Positions 1 to 5,144 of a DNA stretch of 5,144 bases are shown here, piece by piece. Origin of the DNA: Dehalococcoidia bacterium UBA3254 (GTDB lineage Bacteria; Chloroflexota; Dehalococcoidia; Dehalococcoidales; UBA3254). A model generated the notes under the pieces. The model saw nothing but the letters and a program-made list of their open reading frames with translations. It did no database searches and had not been told where the DNA came from. The stretch spans positions 1,079 to 6,222 of the forward strand of contig DEUU01000477.1 of the NCBI GenBank assembly GCA_002362735.1, written 5' to 3'. Position 1 is the stretch's first letter. The number at the start of each line of letters is the position of its first letter. The translations under genes were made by a program, and so were the position numbers.

Positions 1-1
1 G

Positions 2-415
2 GAGGCTTTAAGTGACGGTGGGAATCCCGTCCACGCCCTCGCTTTGATAAACGAGATTAACAGGTATAAAATTCAGGTATCGACCTCCACCCGAGCGGTG
101 GAGATTAACGAAAAAGGAGTCATCGGCGAATACGTAGGAAGTGCTTTTACCCTGCCTGCCTGTCCAACCGTGCAGGCTGCCGTAATGCGGTCGAACAGCT
201 TCGGTCGTGTAATCAGGACCGATGCGGAAAAAGGAAGTAAAAAACTTTTTGAAGCCGATACCATTATTTATGCGGTTGGCCATCAGGCGCTTCAGGAAGA
301 AGCCGATGCTCTTCGCCTTTGTGCACCGGAATTTCATCAAATAGGCGACTGTTTAAAGCCGGATAACATACAGCATGCCACGAGGATGGCTTACAACATT
401 GCCAGCGATATCTAG
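2..415 (+). CDS. FAD/NAD(P)H-dependent oxidoreductase, C-terminal fragment (old-yellow-enzyme / 2,4-dienoyl-CoA reductase type)
   Basis: The frame is open from the left edge to a TAG at 413-415, giving 137 visible residues of a gene that begins outside the window. The visible part resembles the C-terminal pyridine-nucleotide/FAD-binding region of the NADH:flavin oxidoreductase family (2,4-dienoyl-CoA reductase, NADH oxidase and enoate reductase relatives). Visible residues 84-93 (FEADTIIYAVG) are the typical strand ending in a [AV]xG turn. Residues 112-117 (HQIGDC) are the FAD-contacting IGD motif, and the closing helix starts near residue 122. In this family the segment passes electrons from NAD(P)H through FAD to a substrate at an N-terminal FMN/TIM-barrel domain, which would lie upstream. 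A stretch of about 40 residues (41-80, with LPACPT) separates the two halves of the fold and looks longer than in the enzymes I know. The substrate cannot be judged. larB follows after 20 bases, so co-transcription is likely. An unrelated pyridine-nucleotide-disulphide oxidoreductase is the main alternative. Confidence 0.75.
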   Translation, partial: EALSDGGNPVHALALINEINRYKIQVSTSTRAVEINEKGVIGEYVGSAFTLPACPTVQAAVMRSNSFGRVIRTDAEKGSKKLFEADTIIYAVGHQALQEEADALRLCAPEFHQIGDCLKPDNIQHATRMAYNIASDI

Positions 416-435
416 CTGACATTGGTGAGGTACTT

Positions 436-1242
436 ATGTTAAATAAAGAACCCTTGGGGAAAAAAGAGAGCAATCAAAATTCTGCTATCCCTGGTTGGTT
501 GCTTCAGACACTGGAAAATTTGAAGTCTGGTAAAATTTCGGTGTCTGAGGCTGCAGAACAGTTGAGCATTCTTCCTTATGAAGAAATTGGTTTTGCCAAA
601 ATCGACCACCACCGCTCGCTCAGAAAAGGGTTCCCTGAAGTTATATTTGGCCGTGGTAAAACCACAGAACAGATTGCTGCAATATCTGAACGCTTAATAG
701 CCCACGCCGAACGCCTTCTTGTTACCCATGCCAGCCGTGAAGCTTTTGACGCAGTAAAGAAAACAATATCCGATGCATCGTATAACCCTGTGTCAAAGAC
801 CATCGTCGTTAATCGCTTCGCTGAAATCTCTCCTCGCCCGGGAATTGCTGTTGTTTGCGCCGGGACAGCGGACATCCCGGTAGCCGAAGAAGCCGTTGTA
901 ACGGCAGAGATAATGGGTAATAAGGTCGAAAAAGTGTACGACGTTGGTGTTGCCGGTCTTCACCGATTGTTAGATAAAATCAGTCTTTTCAGGCAGTCGC
1001 GGGTTCTCGTAGTAGTTGCTGGAATGGAAGGTGCCTTACCCAGCGTAATAGGTGGGTTGGTCTCAGCTCCTATTATTGCCGTTCCTACCAGTATCGGCTA
1101 TGGAGCGTGTTTCAACGGAGTAGCACCACTTCTGGCTATGCTTAATAGCTGTGCTCCGGGAGTATCCGTTGTCAACATCGACAATGGATTCGGAGCCGGA
1201 TATATGGCAAGTTTGATCAATGCTGCATCCTCCCCCGGTTAA
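436..1242 (+). CDS. larB: LarB, nickel pincer cofactor biosynthesis carboxylase/hydrolase
   Basis: This 268-residue protein matches the LarB family (usually about 250 residues). By family knowledge, LarB carboxylates the pyridinium ring of nicotinic acid adenine dinucleotide and cleaves its phosphoanhydride to give pyridinium-3,5-biscarboxylic acid mononucleotide. That is the first step towards the nickel-pincer nucleotide of lactate racemase and related LarA enzymes. Seen here: the LarB-specific N-terminal module at residues about 20-80 (PYEEIGFAKIDHHR at 47-60, then GFPEVIFGRGKT at 65-76). A PurE-like AIR-carboxylase fold follows at about 135-262, with AGTADIPVAEEA (142-153), DVGVAGLHR (169-177), AGMEGALPSVIGG (195-207) and PTSIGYG (217-223). 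Cys239 in the NSCAPG motif is placed like the cysteine known to form the covalent substrate adduct. The ATG at 436 has a GGTGAGG ribosome site at 424-430. It lies 20 bases behind the oxidoreductase. larC, larE and larA are absent from the window. Confidence 0.93.
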   Translation: MLNKEPLGKKESNQNSAIPGWLLQTLENLKSGKISVSEAAEQLSILPYEEIGFAKIDHHRSLRKGFPEVIFGRGKTTEQIAAISERLIAHAERLLVTHASREAFDAVKKTISDASYNPVSKTIVVNRFAEISPRPGIAVVCAGTADIPVAEEAVVTAEIMGNKVEKVYDVGVAGLHRLLDKISLFRQSRVLVVVAGMEGALPSVIGGLVSAPIIAVPTSIGYGACFNGVAPLLAMLNSCAPGVSVVNIDNGFGAGYMASLINAASSPG

Positions 1243-1294
1243 AATTATTCCGATATTTGATTCAATATTCCCATATGGGTGGCGCCTCACAGAT

Positions 1295-1381
1295 TTCAAT
1301 TTACCTTGTTTCAGTACCTTTTCTCTATGACCCTCTATTACGTTGTTGCATTACTTTAGGATTATTGTAAGGTAAATTGGA
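1295..1381. repeat. Long-loop inverted repeat in the gap after larB
   Basis: The 11-mer at 1297-1307 (caatttacctt) is the exact reverse complement of 1369-1379 (aaggtaaattg). Allowing one G-U pair extends the arms to 1295 and 1381. The loop is about 61 bases. The arms are AT-rich and no T-run follows the second arm, so this does not look like an intrinsic terminator. It could be a leader structure, a remnant of a miniature repeat element, or chance. The rest of the gap 1243-1469 holds a small palindrome cccatatggg (1270-1279) and AT-rich sequence, with no gene I can support and no clear promoter. Confidence 0.35.
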
Positions 1382-1469
1382 CTTCAGTAGAATAATATTT
1401 ACTTAAATTACGCTAAAAGTATATCCGTGTTAATAATTTCATCTGGCTTTTACAGCCTGAAAATGATCA

Positions 1470-3581
1470 ATGGAGCTTTTGATTATAAATATGAAAACGA
1501 ACAATGTTCTTCGTGGAATAATATCATCGCTCGAGTTAAGGCTGAAAGGAAAAATAAAGACATCTCGGTTCGCTAATATTTATATCATGAGCAATTGTTT
1601 AAGAACACTGGCTATTATTCTGGCTTTGTCTGTAAGTTTGATACCTGCAAGTAATTTGTTAGCTGCTGGCAGCACCAACGTAAATCTGATGGTTCCCGCG
1701 GGAGTTATTGAACCTGGCAACTATGTAACCGTCAACGTTTATCTGCAGCCGAACCAGCCAATCGCCGGGGCCCAGTTTTCTCTTTCCTTCAATCCTGAAA
1801 TGGTAAAAGTCGAGAGCATCACAGAAGGGGATTTACTGAAACAAGATGGCGCAAATACTTATTTCACATCCGGTCAGATAAATAACAATCTTGGAACTGT
1901 ATCCGGTGTTTTTGGGGCAATTACGAGCCCTGGGAATACAGTCTCTTCTCCGGGTACTTTTGCGGTAGTTAATATCGTTGCTGGTTCAACCGGTGGAAGT
2001 TGCCCTTTGACCCTCTCTGGCGTGATAGTAGGAAATATTAATGGCCAATCAGTCCCCACCAGTTTAACCAATGGTAATATAGCCATAAACAGAACACCAG
2101 ATCTGAACCCCATTGGAAACAAATCTATAGATCAAGGATCAACACTCAGTTTTGCCATTTCTGCAATTGATGGAGACGGTGATTCTCTAACTTATTCTGC
2201 CTCTAATGTGCCGTCCGGAGCTTTATTCAACCCTTCCACGCGAACTTTTCTCTGGACGCCAAATTCAAATCAATTGGGGGTATTTTCCGGAGTTCATTTT
2301 GAGGTCTCCGATAGCATGTCCATTGACTACGAGAACATTACGATTACAGTAAATCATCCAACATCAACTGATGTATCGGGAGGCAATGGGAAAACGCCGC
2401 AAAACGAAAAAATCTCGTCAGGAATAACCGATATATCTAAATTTGTAAACAACGACGGGCTATTTAATCAGGAAGTTAAAGCCGCATCAAGCGATTCACT
2501 GGTTGAATTAACGATTCCGCAAAATACTCGTATCACATATGATAACGGACAAGCAACAAACCAGGTTTCGATTGTTAACTGGCAGGTTCCACCATCTTTA
2601 CCCGAAAATACGGCTAATGTAGGGGCAGTCTATACATTACAGCCAATGGGCGCCAGGTTTGACAGTCCAATCGATATTTCTATTAAATATGATCCGACGA
2701 AGGTACCCAGTGGAGTAGAGGCTAAAGATCTGGTGATCGGCAGCTGGAACAATTCTACCAGTAAATGGTCCGAATTTAATAGTTATACAGATTTGGGTTA
2801 TCAAACCGTAAATACCAAAATTAATAGTTTTTCTAACTTTAGCATTCTGGCTCATGTTAAACCTGCTGATTTTCAAATCAAAAATTTATCCGTTGCTCCA
2901 CTGAATTCTTCCCGCGGAGATAAACTGACCTTCACCGCTGAAGTATTAAACTCGGGGGACATTTCAGGACAATTTGACGCTTCTTTAACCGTTAACAACC
3001 GGTTAATTGAAACCAGAACAATATCACTTACGGGCAGTGAAAAACAGGTCGTAACTTATTATGTAATTGCCGATCAGATCGGACACAACACTGTTAATCT
3101 CGGCGGACTAGACGGAGAGTTCGATGTTAAGGCTCTGCCTGCAGCCAATTTCGTTTACAGCCCAATTAAGCTTTCTTCTGCGGAAGGAACCGTGGGAAAA
3201 GCTTTATCTGTCAGCACTTCCATTACCAATATTGGAGATGCTGCCGGTTTCGTTGAAGCCAATTTGCTCGTTAACGGTCAGTCCGAAGCAGTGTTAAAGA
3301 TATATTTAAATACTGGAGAAAGTCAAGAATTGACATTCCCAATTGTTGAAAACCAGGCTGGTATCTATTCTTTGGAAATCAATGGCATAGGCACAACAGT
3401 TACAATGAAAGATTCCCCAAACTCAAATGAACAGTCTGCTCCAGTCAATCCCGACGAACCAACTGAGACTGAATTTAGCTTATCGCTTTTGGTGGAGATA
3501 CTGGCCGGGGCTTTTATATTTACGACGATATTGACGACTATAATTCTGGTCCAGCGGCGTAAAATGATGCAACAATATTAA
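1470..3581 (+). CDS. Membrane-anchored surface protein with cohesin, Ig-like and CARDB-like domains
   Basis: This 703-residue protein (from the ATG at 1470) has a multi-domain exported architecture. Residues 40-67 form a signal peptide with a hydrophobic core (LAIILALSVSLIPA, 47-60) and likely cleavage near LLAAG. Residues about 68-207 match a cohesin-type beta-sandwich (PAGVIEPGNYVTVNV, then AGAQFSLSFNPEMVKV). Residues 209-296 resemble a putative-Ig/cadherin-like repeat (AIDGDGDSLTYSA, a likely calcium site, and FLWTPNSNQ). Residues 319-462 form a beta-rich module whose end (IDISIKYDPTKVPSGVEAKD) is common in surface proteins. Residues 466-553 and 559-647 are two CARDB-like repeats (TAEVLNSGDISG and STSITNIGDAAG). 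A linker rich in N, S, E and P precedes a transmembrane helix (about 669-694) and a basic tail (RRK), so the bulk should lie outside the cell. It probably binds other proteins or polysaccharide, but no ligand can be named. The start is uncertain: ATGs at 1470, 1491 and 1587 are in frame and none has a clear ribosome site; 1587 gives the most ordinary signal peptide. Confidence 0.85.
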   Translation: MELLIINMKTNNVLRGIISSLELRLKGKIKTSRFANIYIMSNCLRTLAIILALSVSLIPASNLLAAGSTNVNLMVPAGVIEPGNYVTVNVYLQPNQPIAGAQFSLSFNPEMVKVESITEGDLLKQDGANTYFTSGQINNNLGTVSGVFGAITSPGNTVSSPGTFAVVNIVAGSTGGSCPLTLSGVIVGNINGQSVPTSLTNGNIAINRTPDLNPIGNKSIDQGSTLSFAISAIDGDGDSLTYSASNVPSGALFNPSTRTFLWTPNSNQLGVFSGVHFEVSDSMSIDYENITITVNHPTSTDVSGGNGKTPQNEKISSGITDISKFVNNDGLFNQEVKAASSDSLVELTIPQNTRITYDNGQATNQVSIVNWQVPPSLPENTANVGAVYTLQPMGARFDSPIDISIKYDPTKVPSGVEAKDLVIGSWNNSTSKWSEFNSYTDLGYQTVNTKINSFSNFSILAHVKPADFQIKNLSVAPLNSSRGDKLTFTAEVLNSGDISGQFDASLTVNNRLIETRTISLTGSEKQVVTYYVIADQIGHNTVNLGGLDGEFDVKALPAANFVYSPIKLSSAEGTVGKALSVSTSITNIGDAAGFVEANLLVNGQSEAVLKIYLNTGESQELTFPIVENQAGIYSLEINGIGTTVTMKDSPNSNEQSAPVNPDEPTETEFSLSLLVEILAGAFIFTTILTTIILVQRRKMMQQY

Positions 3582-3643
3582 ATAAGTATTTGTTCATCAC
3601 TATCTCTCAGCCTTTTAAAAGTGAAAAACCTGGTCTCGGCTAT

Positions 3644-3670
3644 TTACTTTCACATATGAATTACTTTGAC
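3644..3670 (+). repeat. Pair of 10-bp direct repeats upstream of the small-gene promoter
   Basis: ttactttcac (3644-3653) and ttactttgac (3661-3670) differ at one base and start 17 bases apart, so they lie on roughly similar helical faces. The second copy ends just before the probable -35 region of the promoter at 3673-3701. That position would suit a dimeric activator or a repressor, but I do not recognise the motif as a known box. Confidence 0.35.
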
Positions 3671-3672
3671 GT

Positions 3673-3701
3673 TTCCTATGTTTTATGATTTGATATATAA
3701 T
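3673..3701 (+). promoter_or_regulatory. Probable sigma-70-type promoter for the small membrane gene and epimerase
   Basis: A perfect TATAAT lies at 3696-3701. With a 17-base spacer the -35 hexamer would be ttccta (3673-3678), a weak match (TT and the final A). Transcription would start near 3708, leaving a short leader before the GTG at 3728. The weak -35 hints at dependence on an activator, perhaps through the direct repeats just upstream. Confidence 0.45.
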
Positions 3702-3714
3702 GCAAATTGAGTTT

Positions 3715-3720
3715 AAGGGG
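3715..3720 (+). promoter_or_regulatory. Ribosome binding site deciding the GTG start
   Basis: aagggg sits 7 bases before the GTG at 3728, a good Shine-Dalgarno match at normal spacing. It favours GTG 3728 over the in-frame TTG at 3707, which has no ribosome site and lies at about the predicted transcription start. Confidence 0.6.
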
Positions 3721-3727
3721 CAATACT

Positions 3728-4003
3728 GTGTTATTTGGTAGAAGGGTAAGGTTCGCCTTAATTGTTATCGCCAGTCATATCTTGCTTATCGCTCTGGCTA
3801 TTGCTTGGCTAATCCAGATGCTCGTAATAGCCAAAAATGGCTCTGTTAAATTCGTTGAATATAACCAGACAGTCCTGACAATTGAAATAGCTCTTGTTGC
3901 CCTGATTTCCATCTTTGGCATCTTTATCCTGTTTATGCAAATTAAAAGACTGGGAGAAAAACGATCGGTTGACAGAAAGGAAAGCAACTTTGATCATAAA
4001 TAA
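3728..4003 (+). CDS. Small two-helix membrane protein, function unknown
   Basis: From the GTG at 3728 this encodes 91 residues; I do not recognise a named family. It begins with a short basic stretch (GRRVR, residues 4-8). A first hydrophobic helix spans about 9-35, an extracytoplasmic loop about 36-47 (KNGSVKFVEYNQ), and a second helix about 48-72 containing one buried acidic residue (Glu53). A charged tail follows (KRLGEKRSVDRKE). By the positive-inside rule both ends should be cytoplasmic, forming a hairpin in the membrane. It has its own apparent promoter and ribosome site, and the epimerase gene follows after 36 bases, so the two are probably one transcript. The codon pattern and coherent hydrophobic profile support a real gene. 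A role as an accessory to envelope or glycan synthesis is only inferred from the neighbour. Confidence 0.72.
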   Translation: MLFGRRVRFALIVIASHILLIALAIAWLIQMLVIAKNGSVKFVEYNQTVLTIEIALVALISIFGIFILFMQIKRLGEKRSVDRKESNFDHK

Positions 4004-4039
4004 TGTCATTGAAATCAGCTCTGCAGATGGGGTAATTTA

Positions 4040-5002
4040 ATGATCATTTTAGTAACTGGAGGTGCTGGGTTCATCGGGTCCCATGTCGTTGACCATTATA
4101 TCAATGCGGGAGACCGGGTTGTCATTGTGGATGACCTTTCAAGTGGAACAAAGCGTAATATTAATCCCAAGGCCAAATTTTACAAAATGGACATCTGTTC
4201 ATCTGAGTTAAAGAGTATCTTTGAGACGGAAAAACCGGACTTTGTGATCCATATGGCAGCTCAAACTGCAGTCAGCAAGTCTGTGCAGGACCAGATAACG
4301 GATGCCCGGGTAAACATCCTCGGTAGCCTGAATATTATTTCTAATTGCGTCGATTACAAAATCAGGAAATTTATCTATGCCTCTTCCTGTGCGCTATACG
4401 GCCAACCCGAATATTGTCCTCTGGATGAAAACCACCCGATCAACCCTTTGTCTCCATATGGTGTTTCAAAACATACTGTTGAGCATTATCTGGCTACCCA
4501 GTGTCATTTGAACGGACTCTCCTATATCGTCTTGAGATTTGCCAACGTTTATGGTCCAAGACAGAATCCGGACGGAGAAGGAGGAGTGGTTGCCATATTT
4601 TCAAAAAAATTACTTTCCGGGGAACAGGCGACGATTTATGGCCATGGAGATAAAACCCGGGACTATGTTTTCGTTCTGGACGTAGTTCAAGCCATCGCAT
4701 TAGCCCTAAAATCGAAAACAAATGGCATCTACAATATAGGTACAGGACTGGAGACGCAAGATCAAGCCATTTTTGATCTGATAAAAAACGAGTGTAATTA
4801 CCAAGGCATGCCGATATACGCTCCAGAGAGACCTGGAGAAATAAAAAGAATTTGTCTCTCATCTAATAATGTGAAAAAGGCCCTTAATTGGAAGCCACAT
4901 GTAGTTCTTAAAAATGGGATCTCCGAAACAGTTGCCTACTATCGACACGAATTTAAAGATTTTAATAGTAAACCCCCCGCCGATCATCCCGTCAATAATT
5001 AG
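4040..5002 (+). CDS. galE: NAD-dependent nucleotide-sugar epimerase, UDP-glucose 4-epimerase-like
   Basis: This 320-residue protein is a full-length extended short-chain dehydrogenase of the GalE/epimerase-dehydratase family, usually about 310-340 residues. Visible features: the Rossmann NAD-binding glycine motif GGAGFIGSH (7-15, GxxGxxG), the acidic pair DD (31-32) that should bind the adenosine ribose, and Asp51-Ile52 at the adenine pocket. HMAAQTAVSKS is at 71-81, SSCALYG (115-121) carries the likely catalytic Ser116, and Tyr140/Lys144 form the YxxxK catalytic pair. The substrate half has RFANVYGPRQ (166-175), RDYVFVLDV (207-215) and RPGEIKR (264-270). Such enzymes interconvert UDP-glucose/UDP-galactose or the N-acetylated sugars in the cytoplasm, feeding glycan, exopolysaccharide or glycoprotein synthesis. 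Family members differ in substrate and that cannot be settled here, so the gene symbol is by resemblance. The ATG at 4040 has GGGG at 4029-4032, 7 bases upstream. The gene follows the small membrane gene and ends 13 bases from the converging minus-strand gene. Confidence 0.88.
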   Translation: MIILVTGGAGFIGSHVVDHYINAGDRVVIVDDLSSGTKRNINPKAKFYKMDICSSELKSIFETEKPDFVIHMAAQTAVSKSVQDQITDARVNILGSLNIISNCVDYKIRKFIYASSCALYGQPEYCPLDENHPINPLSPYGVSKHTVEHYLATQCHLNGLSYIVLRFANVYGPRQNPDGEGGVVAIFSKKLLSGEQATIYGHGDKTRDYVFVLDVVQAIALALKSKTNGIYNIGTGLETQDQAIFDLIKNECNYQGMPIYAPERPGEIKRICLSSNNVKKALNWKPHVVLKNGISETVAYYRHEFKDFNSKPPADHPVNN

Positions 5003-5101
5003 AATTCGTATCTTCTCAGGATATGGTGGTAGCTACTAATACACGCACTTCCCCGGTGTTGTTGGTAACTTCTCGAATATCCCGGTATTGATTCGAATTC
5101 T
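5001..5101. repeat. Imperfect 12-bp inverted repeat at the convergent gene ends
   Basis: agaattcgtatc (5001-5012) and gattcgaattct (5090-5101) are reverse complements with one mismatch, 77 bases apart. The left arm spans the end of the epimerase gene and the short gap; the right arm is inside the minus-strand coding region. There is no T-run, so it is not a normal terminator. Chance is likely. Confidence 0.2.
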
Positions 5102-5144
5102 TTACCATCCGCGCAACAAACTGACCTTGCCCCAGTCCAACCTC
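5016..5144 (-). CDS. prmC: C-terminal fragment of a methyltransferase, probably PrmC/HemK (release factor glutamine methyltransferase)
   Basis: On the minus strand a frame runs in from the right edge and stops at TGA (5016-5018 on the plus strand), leaving 42 residues. They read EVGLGQGQFVARM, then YRDIREVTNNTGEVRVLVAT. This pattern, an E[VI]GxGQ strand-turn, a helix, a (Y/F)xDI strand, a short gap and a closing RVLVA strand, is how PrmC/HemK proteins end. There it forms the last helix and strands of the class I S-adenosylmethionine methyltransferase fold. PrmC methylates the glutamine of the GGQ motif in peptide chain release factors. The catalytic NPPY motif would lie outside the window, so another methyltransferase is possible. 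It converges on the epimerase gene with 13 bases between stops and no visible shared terminator. Confidence 0.6.
   Translation of the reverse strand, partial: EVGLGQGQFVARMVKNSNQYRDIREVTNNTGEVRVLVATTIS

Noticed and set aside
8..340. Minus-strand open frame opposite the oxidoreductase
   Set aside because: Its translation has no recognisable motif and the plus strand carries clear flavoprotein motifs; it is an antisense shadow.
576..875. Minus-strand open frame opposite larB
   Set aside because: Lies entirely within the conserved larB coding region and shows no family pattern.
436..1242. PurE (AIR mutase) as the identity of the larB gene
   Set aside because: PurE is about 160-170 residues and lacks the N-terminal module with FAKIDHHR and GFPEVIFG; these and the NSCA cysteine point to LarB.
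1063..1299. Minus-strand open frame overlapping the larB end and the gap
   Set aside because: Mostly antisense to the strongly conserved LarB C-terminus, with no ribosome site or motif seen.
2169..2187. DGDGD motif as a possible dockerin calcium loop
   Set aside because: A dockerin needs two duplicated calcium-loop/helix units; this single motif sits in an Ig/cadherin-like domain where calcium sites of this kind are common.
3609..3653. Possible terminator after the surface protein gene
   Set aside because: Only a 6-bp stem (gtgaaa 3621-3626 with tttcac 3648-3653) and a 4-bp one were found, neither GC-rich nor followed by a T-run.
3666..3671. TTGACG as the -35 for the TATAAT at 3696-3701
   Set aside because: The spacer would be 24 bases, too long for a sigma-70 promoter; no better -10 lies at 16-18 bases.
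3707..3727. TTG at 3707 as the start of the small membrane protein
   Set aside because: It has no ribosome site and coincides with the predicted transcription start; GTG 3728 has a good Shine-Dalgarno sequence.
4494..4862. 122-codon minus-strand open frame inside the epimerase
   Set aside because: The plus strand encodes the conserved substrate half of the epimerase; the antisense translation is not protein-like.

Overview
The window reads as a stretch of an anaerobic bacterial chromosome, with moderate, slightly AT-leaning base composition (judged by eye, not counted). The best guess at the host is a Dehalococcoidia-type Chloroflexota or a strict anaerobe of similar lifestyle, perhaps clostridial. 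This rests on gene style only: an old-yellow-enzyme-type flavoprotein, a LarB homologue, and a secreted cohesin/Ig/CARDB protein held by a C-terminal membrane helix, as suits a cell without an outer membrane. No ribosomal RNA or other strong taxonomic marker is present.

Layout, left to right. (1) At 2-415 (+) is the C-terminal end of an FAD/NAD(P)H oxidoreductase cut by the left edge. It is followed after 20 bases by larB at 436-1242 (+), a nickel-pincer-nucleotide cofactor biosynthesis protein; the two look co-transcribed. (2) The 227-base gap at 1243-1469 has no gene. It holds an 11-bp perfect inverted repeat with a long loop, a small palindrome, and no convincing terminator or promoter. 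(3) At 1470-3581 (+) is a large cell-surface protein: signal peptide, cohesin-type domain, Ig/cadherin-like domain, a beta-rich middle domain, two CARDB-like domains and a C-terminal transmembrane anchor. (4) The gap at 3582-3727 holds a near-perfect 10-bp direct repeat and a TATAAT box. These lead into a probable two-gene unit: a 91-residue two-helix membrane protein (3728-4003) and a GalE-like nucleotide-sugar epimerase (4040-5002). (5) At the right edge, on the minus strand and converging on the epimerase with only 13 bases between stops, is the C-terminal 42 residues of a methyltransferase that looks like PrmC/HemK (5016-5144).

How the genes relate: the oxidoreductase and larB form one probable operon, but the Lar partners (larC, larE, larA) are not visible here. 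The surface protein, small membrane protein and epimerase could all serve the cell envelope, with the epimerase supplying sugars for surface glycans, but that link is inference from proximity. I found no CRISPR array, tRNA, rRNA, insertion sequence or defence system, and nothing that clearly amounts to a new system. The items most worth a second look are the cohesin-bearing surface protein, the larB context, and the small membrane protein beside the epimerase.
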